From Candidatus Yanofskyibacteriota bacterium (GTDB lineage: Bacteria; Patescibacteriota; Minisyncoccia; 2-02-FULL-40-12; GWA2-44-9): DNA of 45,003 bases. The notes under the pieces are model-generated. The model was given only the letters and a program-made list of their open reading frames with translations. It was not told the origin of the DNA and did no database searches. The translations under genes were made by a program, and so were the position numbers. Within the stretch, counting starts at the first letter, position 1. Each line of letters begins with the position of its first letter. This document shows, piece by piece, positions 40,701-45,003 of the stretch. Location of the stretch: the NCBI GenBank assembly GCA_903830625.1, contig CAIKUK010000023.1, positions 1-45,003 of the forward strand, in the 5' to 3' direction.

Positions 40701-41008
40701 ATCTGGGGTTCTTTGTCGAAGCGAGTCCTGTTAGCGACATAGGCTTCCACGCCGATGATGGGTTTGATGCCATTCTTTTTGCAGGCCGTATAAAAATCAA
40801 TAGCGCCGTACATTACGCCGTGGTCGGTCAGCCCGATGGCATCCATATTGTGTTCCTTCGCTAACTTTACCAGGCCCTTTATTTGAGACATCCCATCGAG
40901 AAGAGAGTAATGGGAATGGGTATGTAGATGAATAAAATTCACCCCCACACTCATCAAGCGACTATCTGGCGACTGGGAATTTTCGCTTGTATGAGTGGGG
41001 GGGTTCAT
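37733..41008 (-). CDS. dnaE: DNA polymerase III alpha subunit
   Basis: This is the replicative polymerase. The PHP domain begins HLHTHSHYSLLDG, the polymerase core shows PSAPDIDMDFADNRR, the region KAHAACYGRVAYQTAYMKAN is canonical, and an OB-fold lies near the end (IRIGGVVTKVQKI). It is 1091 aa, shorter than E. coli DnaE but typical of short DnaE1 forms. The first 22 codons (MNPPTHTSENSQ...) are encoded by an in-frame palindromic insert. The likely ancestral N-terminus is MNFIHLHTHS, and a GTG at 40942 is an alternative start. Confidence 0.96.
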   Translation of the reverse strand: MNPPTHTSENSQSPDSRLMSVGVNFIHLHTHSHYSLLDGMSQIKGLVKLAKEHNMDAIGLTDHGVMYGAIDFYTACKKNGIKPIIGVEAYVANRTRFDKEPQIDNKRYHITLLAKDNTGYQNLIKLTTAAHLEGFYYKPRVDKDLLREHAEGLICLSGCPGSELGRAIQSGNKAKAEAIVLEYQSIFGTENYYLEIMNHPDVDFYEDWKNTIVEFSKKFNIPLVATQDSHYLRPEDATAHKTLVAIATHSDISDPAIFSGKGEYHFLSTEEAMERFKDIPEAVENTQKIADRCNVELTLGKFIFPDFALEAGKTADEMLDELTKKGVIEHGLENNSEIETRRQYELEVIRNKGYSPYFLVVADLLRFAHESNIYTTVRGSAAGSLVAYLSGITSVNPIEFLLPFERFLNPFRPSAPDIDMDFADNRRQEVVEYAKKKYGADKVAQIGTFGTMLARGAVRDVARAMEKSYETGDRLAKLIPMGSQGFPMTIEKAMELEPELKSLYDRDLETRQIIDIAKKLEGTVRHVSVHAAGLVISPKPLIEYVPIQFDPKEGNNLITQYDMYTVGEDGVGLLKLDVLGIRNLAILENAVRLVKEHQGLTIDIEKIPFDDKKTFAMLAAGGTEGVFQLGGSSGMTKYLMELKPTTIHDINAMVALYRPGPINNIPEYIARKQGRSQIKYFHPKAEKFLAKSYGILVYQDDLLFTAMELAGYNWESVDKFRKAVGKKIPAEMAKQHVIFVQGCQTHSGMTAEQAEHIWSLFEPFQGYGFNKAHAACYGRVAYQTAYMKANYSAEYMCAILTAESGDIEKVAQVIEECQRLKIPVLPPEINSSFKDFTVIKGQNNETGKDQIRFGLLTIKNLGEGIADAIIAERQMNGPFTDIENFVTRVNDKDLNKKSLESLIKCGALDSMGERNKLLLNLENLLNFAHDKQKSQTMGQASLFGDDPVALPALRLSETTPARNSEKLMWEKELLGLFVSAHPLHEFVPAMKSERVTAIKDLKPNANKQIRIGGVVTKVQKIVTKAGRPMMFSWVEDLTSKIEVVVFPNVYEKYPDMFKENTIVVATGKINDRDGVLKMLCDDVKTIAVLTA
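40942..41003 (-). repeat. palindromic element E at the dnaE start codon, flanked by TGAA
   Basis: On the minus strand CCCCCCCACTCATACAAGCG and CGCTTGATGAGTGTGGGGG are the terminal inverted repeats of a 62-bp element. TGAA stands on both sides (41004-41007 and 40938-40941). Removing the element plus one TGAA restores ATGAATTTTATTC, that is MNFIH, the expected DnaE N-terminus. The addition of 66 bp keeps the frame. Confidence 0.8.
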
Positions 41009-41066
41009 TGAGGTTTAAGCATGATTCATGGGATCAACCCATGCACGCTCGGATCAGTACTTACGT

Positions 41067-41094
41067 ATTGTAACAGTCGCCGGTAGGGACGCAA
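41067..41094 (-). promoter_or_regulatory. dnaE promoter
   Basis: On the minus strand TTGCGT and TACAAT are separated by 16 nt, with TG one base upstream of the -10. The leader of about 50 nt contains an ATGGGTTGATCCCAT hairpin. Confidence 0.55.
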
Positions 41095-41113
41095 TGTGGA
41101 CAGTTATTTTCAT

Positions 41114-41142
41114 TTGCAAAAGAAATATTTTTATGTTATGCT
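41114..41142 (+). promoter_or_regulatory. rpmF promoter
   Basis: TTGCAA and TATGCT are separated by 17 nt, divergent from dnaE. Confidence 0.65.
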
Positions 41143-41150
41143 TTCTGCAC

Positions 41151-41208
41151 GATTAGTCATTAACTGCCAGGCATTAGCCCGCTAATTACTGACAGTTCGT
41201 CACTAATC
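41151..41208 (+). promoter_or_regulatory. structured 5' leader of rpmF
   Basis: GATTAGT/ACTAATC, then AACTG/CAGTT, then ATTAGC/GCTAAT form a three-part hairpin that begins about at the transcription start and ends 10 nt before the ATG. It may regulate L32 synthesis. No flanking 4-bp duplication is seen. Confidence 0.5.
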
Positions 41209-41218
41209 TCACATCTAA

Positions 41219-41443
41219 ATGGCGGTTCCGAGACACCATATGGCCAAAGGGAAGCAGCTGCGACGTCGCAGTCATTTGGCTTTGGAGGGCAGCGTCTTAT
41301 CGAAATGCTCGCATTGCGGTAAAATGACTATGCCGCATCAGGTTTGCAAGTTCTGCGGCTTCTACAAGGGCCGGGAAGTGGTTGATGTTCTCGCTAAAGA
41401 ATTAAAAAAGCGTGAGAAAAAGACTGCCTCTCGAGCTAAATAG
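41219..41443 (+). CDS. rpmF: 50S ribosomal protein L32
   Basis: L32 is a zinc-binding large-subunit protein. It is 74 aa and begins MAVPRHHMAKGKQLRRRSH, with two zinc pairs, CSHCG and CKFCG. It lies upstream of nusB-rnc. It is normal in length. Confidence 0.93.
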   Translation: MAVPRHHMAKGKQLRRRSHLALEGSVLSKCSHCGKMTMPHQVCKFCGFYKGREVVDVLAKELKKREKKTASRAK

Positions 41444-41481
41444 TTTGCGTCTCAATCGTTAATTCATTCTGATCTTTCAAT

Positions 41482-41970
41482 ATGGCCAGCAGGCACCTAT
41501 CACGAAGCGTTGCTATGCAATCCCTCTACGAGTGGGATTTTAAAGGCAGCAAAAAAGAAGAACTGGCTGAAATTGTCGGGCGTAATATTGAAGAATTCGC
41601 TTCCGGCGTTGATGATCCGACTTTTATCATTCAGCTCGTCCAAGGCGTGGTTAAAAATCTGGACAAAATAAACGCCATTATCGAAAAAGCGGCGCCACAA
41701 TGGCCGTTATGCCAAATCGCTATCGTTGATCGCAATGTTTTGCGCATCGGTTTGTACGAATTGCTTTTTGGTAGCCGCGATGAAGTCCCGCCCAAGGTAG
41801 CGATTAACGAAGCTATTGAACTGGCTAAATCATTCGGCGGCGATTCGTCCGGTAAATTCGTGAATGGCGTGCTTGGGACCGTTTATCGTGAAATAGGCGA
41901 GCCGGGGAAAGATGAAACTTCAAAGCTTAAAGATAGTGAAGAAGAATCGATTGAACCTCAAGAAAAATAA
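41482..41970 (+). CDS. nusB: transcription antitermination factor NusB
   Basis: NusB binds boxA RNA with S10 and supports rRNA transcription. The helical 162-aa protein has [13 protein letters not shown] at the start and the signature [17 protein letters not shown] and [18 protein letters not shown]...FVNGVLG. Its stop codon overlaps the rnc start (TAATGG), so the two are coupled. Confidence 0.95.
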   Translation: MASRHLSRSVAMQSLYEWDFKGSKKEELAEIVGRNIEEFASGVDDPTFIIQLVQGVVKNLDKINAIIEKAAPQWPLCQIAIVDRNVLRIGLYELLFGSRDEVPPKVAINEAIELAKSFGGDSSGKFVNGVLGTVYREIGEPGKDETSKLKDSEEESIEPQEK

Positions 41971-42656
41971 TGGTGGATACTTCTCTGTTAGAAAAAAAAA
42001 TTAAGGTGGATTTTAAAAATAAGAACCTGCTACTGCAGGCTTTAACCCATCGTTCCTATATCAATGAAAATCCGAAGTGGCCTCTGGATCACAATGAACG
42101 TTTGGAATTTTTGGGTGATGCCGTGCTGGAACTGGTGGTCACTGAACATCTTTACAAAACTTATCCCAATCCGGAAGGGGAACTGACCAATTGGCGGGCA
42201 GCGCTGGTGAACGCCATCAAGTTGGCCGATATCTCCAAAGTTTTTGACTTGAATGAATTCATGCTTCTTTCGCGCGGCGAAGCCAAAGATATGGGCCGAG
42301 CCCGCCAGTACATTCTGGCCAACGCCATGGAAGCGGTCATCGGCGCTATTTATCTTGATCAAGGTTATACCAAGGCAGCCGAGTTCATCCAGACTTTCAT
42401 TTTGGTTGAACTGCCGAACATCATTGAGAATAACCTTTACCGCGATGCCAAGAGTTTGTTTCAGGAGAAAGCCCAGGAACAGCTCGGTATCACTCCGAAT
42501 TATGAAGTTATCCAGGAATGGGGACCGGACCATGCCCGTCAGTTCAAAGTCGGCGTTTATCTCAATAAAGACCTCATTGCCGAAGGCGAAGGTCCTTCCA
42601 AACAAGAAGCTCAACAGCGAGCGGCCGAAGAAGCTTTGAAAGTCAAAAGCTGGTAA
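41970..42656 (+). CDS. rnc: ribonuclease III
   Basis: RNase III cuts double-stranded RNA in rRNA and mRNA processing. The catalytic domain has the signature NERLEFLGDAVLE (42-54) with the acidic residues, a second acidic site in NAMEAVIGAIYLDQGY, and a C-terminal dsRNA-binding domain (AKSLFQEKAQEQLG... GPSKQEAQQRAAEEAL). It is 228 aa, normal. Confidence 0.97.
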   Translation: MVDTSLLEKKIKVDFKNKNLLLQALTHRSYINENPKWPLDHNERLEFLGDAVLELVVTEHLYKTYPNPEGELTNWRAALVNAIKLADISKVFDLNEFMLLSRGEAKDMGRARQYILANAMEAVIGAIYLDQGYTKAAEFIQTFILVELPNIIENNLYRDAKSLFQEKAQEQLGITPNYEVIQEWGPDHARQFKVGVYLNKDLIAEGEGPSKQEAQQRAAEEALKVKSW

Positions 42657-42704
42657 AAAACGTAAAGCCCGCGGCTTTACGCGGGCTGGGCCTAACGGCC
42701 TAGC
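42657..42704. terminator. convergent double hairpin between rnc and ORF 42705
   Basis: GTAAAGCCCGCGGCTTTAC forms one hairpin, and GGGCCTAACGGCCTAGCC can form a second. There is no clear T-tract, so termination is only likely. Confidence 0.45.
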
Positions 42705-42983
42705 CTAACACAGTAGAACATCGACCTTGATTTTCCTTGGGTGTTCTTCTCCCGGGGAAAAGACCTCGAGCTTGGAGCCTTGGAGGACATCGAGCAGTGC
42801 TCCTCTGGAATTCAGGGTCCGAATCAAATGGTGTAGAAACTCTCTAACCCGATGGGTCTGGTCGTAGGTGACGGCGATCTGGTTGGCTATAGGGCATCGC
42901 CAACCCTGATTGTAGGTTATAGAAAGGCCGTGGCTTTCAAAGAACTGTTCGAGTGTCTGCTTTTGTGTGTCTGTAGTCGACAA
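42705..42983 (-). CDS. hypothetical protein, about 92-94 aa, SD-led
   Basis: I do not recognise it. The track starts at GTG 42989, but GAGGAGG lies directly against that codon. The in-frame TTG at 42983 has a better spacing from it, so I use TTG. A TTGAGC-17-TAAAAT promoter lies upstream on the minus strand, divergent from rpsP. The sequence has one predicted helix region (DQTHRVREFLHHLIRTL) and a beta-rich end (KIKVDVLL). Confidence 0.6.
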   Translation of the reverse strand: MSTTDTQKQTLEQFFESHGLSITYNQGWRCPIANQIAVTYDQTHRVREFLHHLIRTLNSRGALLDVLQGSKLEVFSPGEEHPRKIKVDVLLC

Positions 42984-43013
42984 AGGCACCTCCTCGGCAA
43001 TATTTTACCACTC

Positions 43014-43042
43014 TTGCTCAATAAGCTCAAATTTGCTATTAT
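43014..43042 (+). promoter_or_regulatory. rpsP promoter
   Basis: TTGCTC and TATTAT are separated by 17 nt. The ATG follows 10 nt after the -10, so the mRNA is nearly leaderless. Confidence 0.65.
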
Positions 43043-43054
43043 ATTTGAGCTTAT
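43021..43054. promoter_or_regulatory. 12-bp perfect inverted repeat over the rpsP -10 and start codon
   Basis: ATAAGCTCAAAT and ATTTGAGCTTAT are separated by TTGCTATTAT, which holds the -10 box. The right arm ends inside the ATG. It could be an operator for rpsP and the divergent gene, or an mRNA hairpin. Confidence 0.6.
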
Positions 43055-43487
43055 GTTGATTATGCGTCTACAACGGATCGGGAAACGAGGCCAGGCCTAT
43101 TTCAGGATTGTGGTCACCGAACACACCAAGAAACCTCAAGGCGAGTACCTTGAGCTTTTAGGTTCATACGATCCGCATAAAAAGGATTTGAAAATAAAGA
43201 AAGAGCGGGTTGAGCATTGGATTTCCAAAGGGGTTCAACTTTCGCCGACGGTTAATAATTTATTCGTTAATAATAAGATCATTGCTACCGCCAAGAAACT
43301 AAGCTGGAAGCCGAAAGTTGTCACCAAACCGGTAGCTGCCGCCGCTGCGCCGAAGGCTAAAGCAGATTCGGATAGCGCACCGCAAGCGGAAAGCGCGCCG
43401 GTACCAGTAACCGAAGCGGCATCGGAAGTTCCGGTAGAAGCGCCAGCCGAAGCGCCAAAAGAAGAAACTCTCCCGACTACCGAGTAG
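43053..43487 (+). CDS. rpsP: 30S ribosomal protein S16 with C-terminal extension
   Basis: S16 is a small-subunit assembly protein. The core begins MRLQRIGKRGQAYFRIVVTEH and continues through GSYDPHKKDLKI and VEHWISKGVQLSPTV. After about residue 85 an Ala/Pro/Glu-rich tail of about 60 residues follows (APKAKADSDSAPQAESAPVP), which is common in large S16 forms. ATG 43053 (MLIMRLQ) or 43062 could be used. The long track ORF from 42852 is not a plausible start. Confidence 0.93.
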   Translation: MLIMRLQRIGKRGQAYFRIVVTEHTKKPQGEYLELLGSYDPHKKDLKIKKERVEHWISKGVQLSPTVNNLFVNNKIIATAKKLSWKPKVVTKPVAAAAAPKAKADSDSAPQAESAPVPVTEAASEVPVEAPAEAPKEETLPTTE

Positions 43488-43542
43488 TCGAGGATCCTCG
43501 ATTTTTCAGCCAAGCTCTGCTTGGGAAAAATCGGGACAGTCT

Positions 43543-43581
43543 AGAATAAAAGCCCCGAAATCAGTCGGGCTCTTTTATTCT
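43543..43581 (+). terminator. rpsP terminator
   Basis: AGAATAAAAG and CCCGA pair with TCGGG and CTTTTATTCT. A further hairpin (GATTTTTC...GAAAAATC) lies just upstream at 43499-43532. Confidence 0.75.
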
Positions 43582-43595
43582 GCTTTTAGTTTGCG

Positions 43596-43601
43596 TATAG
43601 T
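43596..43601 (+). promoter_or_regulatory. -10 box of a leaderless tsaC promoter
   Basis: TATAGT ends 7 nt before ATG 43609, with no Shine-Dalgarno. Confidence 0.5.
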
Positions 43602-43608
43602 ATCTAAA

Positions 43609-44244
43609 ATGAGAGTTATCAAAATCGATCTAAATAAAGATTTCAGCTACGCTATTAACGAAGCTCTGGATATTCTAAAGCTGGGCGGGACTATTGTTTA
43701 TCCAACCGACACCGTTTATGGACTGGGCTGTAACGCGCTGGATGAAATTGCCGTTCGGCACGTTTTTGATATCAAAAATCGGAGTTCAAAACCATTACCC
43801 ATTTTGGCTCGCGACATGAAATGGGTTGAAGAGCTGGTCTATCTGGATGACCAACAACGAAAACTGGCCAACAAGTTTTGGCCTGGTAAGTTCACGTTAG
43901 TTTTGCCCAAAAAAGAAATCGTGCCGCCTATTGTTACCACTGGTCTGCCCACCGTCGGTATTCGCATTGCCGATTATGTTTTTACTGATAAATTATTAGG
44001 TGCCTTCGGCTATCCGCTGGTATCGACGTCGGCCAATATCTCCGGCGAGCCGGCGACGGGGAAGATAGACGATATTATCGCTTCGCTTAGTGTTCAACCG
44101 CGTCGGCCGGATCTGGTCATTGATGCCGGCGTTCTGCCGCCTTCCAATTCTTCGGTGGTCATTGATTGCTCGACCGATAAACCAAAAGTGCTTCGGGTCG
44201 GACCGTCAAAACCGGAAGACCTTTTGAAGCTTCTGGATATTTAG
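43609..44244 (+). CDS. tsaC: L-threonylcarbamoyladenylate synthase (Sua5/TsaC/YrdC)
   Basis: It makes threonylcarbamoyl-AMP for the t6A37 modification of tRNA. The YrdC fold shows GGTIVYPTDTVYGLGCNA (about 27-44), KNRSSKPLPIL and VSTSANISGEPAT, all conserved. At 211 aa it is a single-domain TsaC type without the Sua5 extra domain. The track start 43591 is a TTG, and the ATG at 43609 is preferred. Confidence 0.94.
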   Translation: MRVIKIDLNKDFSYAINEALDILKLGGTIVYPTDTVYGLGCNALDEIAVRHVFDIKNRSSKPLPILARDMKWVEELVYLDDQQRKLANKFWPGKFTLVLPKKEIVPPIVTTGLPTVGIRIADYVFTDKLLGAFGYPLVSTSANISGEPATGKIDDIIASLSVQPRRPDLVIDAGVLPPSNSSVVIDCSTDKPKVLRVGPSKPEDLLKLLDI

Positions 44245-44285
44245 AGTGCTTCAAAATCTAACATATGTTAGATTTTGAAGCACTC
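44244..44285. repeat. perfect 42-nt palindrome after tsaC
   Basis: GAGTGCTTCAAAATCTAACAT and its exact reverse complement abut with no loop. It begins in the tsaC stop codon. There is no T-tract. Its length equals that of the palindrome at 22013. Confidence 0.85.
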
Positions 44286-44303
44286 AAGAGAAGTTGAGGG
44301 TTA

Positions 44304-44312
44304 TGTTATAGT
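44304..44312 (+). promoter_or_regulatory. extended -10 of a near-leaderless promoter for the PAP2 gene
   Basis: TGTTATAGT ends 6 nt before the ATG. Confidence 0.55.
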
Positions 44313-44318
44313 GTAATT

Positions 44319-44843
44319 ATGAATTTAAACTTGTTTTTACTGGTTAATAGTTGGGTTGGTCGTTGGGGTTGGCTTGATGGATTAATGGTTTTCAGTGCCG
44401 AGTATTTATTGTATGTGATGATTCTGGTCGTACTGATCTATGTGATTTGGAATTATCGCCGATATCGGGACATGGCGATTGTGGCTATCGGTTCAGCTAT
44501 CGTGGCCCGGTTCGGTGTGGCCACATTAATTCGGCATTTTTATTATCACCTTCGGCCGTATTGGGTCATTGCTCAAACTCATCTCTTGCTGGCCCGAGAA
44601 ACTGAAAGTTCTTTCCCGTCCGGCCATACAATTTTTGTTTTTGCTCTAGCCACGGGCGTTTATCAATACAATAAAAAAGCGGGGCTATGGTTTTATGTTT
44701 TGGCCAGTTTGGTCGGCTTCTCACGTATCTTTGCCGGTGTTCACTGGCCTTATGATGTCGTGGCTGGCGCCGTGCTCGGTATTCTGACCGCGTTTGCGTG
44801 CGGTTGGCTGTTTAAAAAATACAAACACAAATTTGGATGGTAA
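44319..44843 (+). CDS. PAP2-family membrane phosphatase
   Basis: Members dephosphorylate lipid phosphates, for example phosphatidic acid or undecaprenyl pyrophosphate. The three motifs are in order: RHFYYHLRP (the Lys-x6-Arg-Pro motif in a variant form), PSGH (SFPSGHTIFVFA) and SRIFAGVHWPYDV (Ser-Arg-x5-His-x3-Asp). Five or six transmembrane helices are likely. It is 174 aa, normal. In a reduced cell it could recycle undecaprenyl pyrophosphate, but this is inference. Confidence 0.88.
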   Translation: MNLNLFLLVNSWVGRWGWLDGLMVFSAEYLLYVMILVVLIYVIWNYRRYRDMAIVAIGSAIVARFGVATLIRHFYYHLRPYWVIAQTHLLLARETESSFPSGHTIFVFALATGVYQYNKKAGLWFYVLASLVGFSRIFAGVHWPYDVVAGAVLGILTAFACGWLFKKYKHKFGW

Positions 44844-44844
44844 T

Positions 44845-44875
44845 TAAAACCGGTCGCCTATGGCGACCGGTTTTA
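44845..44875 (+). terminator. terminator after the PAP2 gene
   Basis: AAAACCGGTCGCC pairs with GGCGACCGGTTTT over TAT. Confidence 0.85.
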
Positions 44876-44876
44876 G

Positions 44877-45003
44877 ATTGTGTCTCTATTGTACCAAACT
44901 CGCACCTATTTCCAAAACAAAGTGAAGTAATGACTTCGCACGCTCCGCGTGCGTGGTGAAGCGAAACTGAAGCGTACGCTCGAAGAAAGCCCCACGTACT
45001 GGC
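44877..45003. other. noncoding tail of the window with a hairpin
   Basis: No ORF is seen. CTTCGCACGC and GCGTGCG...GAAG can pair around TCC near 44933-44963. It may be a further palindromic element cut by the window end. Confidence 0.4.

Noticed and set aside
41151-41208. rpmF leader as another copy of the TSD-flanked element
   Set aside because: Its ends differ (GATTAGT/ACTAATC) and no 4-bp direct repeat flanks it, so it is treated as a leader structure.
42852-43052. Long N-terminal extension of rpsP
   Set aside because: The residues have no S16 similarity, run over the divergent gene and its promoter, and the rpsP promoter lies inside this segment.

Overview
The window looks like a chromosomal segment of an ultra-small, host-dependent type bacterium of the Candidate Phyla Radiation (Patescibacteria, probably Parcubacteria-like). 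This is an inference. It rests on compact translation and replication genes with divergent lengths, a threonyl-tRNA synthetase without its TGS domain, a short SecE, housekeeping genes that carry an intein and a group I intron, many very short or leaderless 5' UTRs, and many secreted or lipoprotein-like orphans. There is no CRISPR array, rRNA operon, transposase gene or prophage.

Layout. 1-1616: a small orphan and the infC-rpmI-rplT operon (minus). 1650-5130: an SD-led orphan, an RluA-family pseudouridine synthase, the tmRNA gene, a convergent unassigned structured ncRNA, smpB and an HtrA-like protease. 5181-15017: argS, ileS with an inserted histidine-phosphatase domain, an alpha/beta hydrolase, recO, a DUF11-like surface protein and glyQS. 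15060-22612: an accessory stretch of membrane, lipoprotein, repeat-rich surface and cysteine-peptidase-like genes. 22691-23639: tRNA-Asp interrupted by a group I intron, with a LAGLIDADG endonuclease gene overlapping its 5' end. 23845-30924: a secreted Q-rich protein, a single-chain PheRS, gyrB with an HNH-containing intein, then secE-nusG-rplK. 30977-36926: tmk-dcd, gatB, miaA and thrS. 37063-41008: two SD-led orphans and dnaE. 41219-44843: rpmF, nusB, rnc, an orphan, rpsP, tsaC and a PAP2 phosphatase.

The strongest new-looking signal is a set of five short palindromic elements (about 62-134 bp). Each has terminal inverted repeats and is flanked by a 4-bp direct repeat (TATG, TATG, TGAA, TGAA, TTGA). 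Four of the five sit exactly on a start codon (ileS, gatB, miaA, dnaE) and duplicate part of it. In all four the added length (element plus duplication) is a multiple of three. The fifth lies between gyrB and secE and its duplicated TTGA is part of the secE -35 box. Other palindromic inserts lie in frame inside rluA-like, pheS, gyrB and miaA coding sequence, which recalls the palindromic elements of Rickettsia.

A second pattern is two initiation styles. Core genes often have a -10 box 3-12 nt before ATG. A set of more GC-rich orphan genes, plus tmk and dcd, instead has a strong Shine-Dalgarno sequence, a consensus promoter and a clear terminator.
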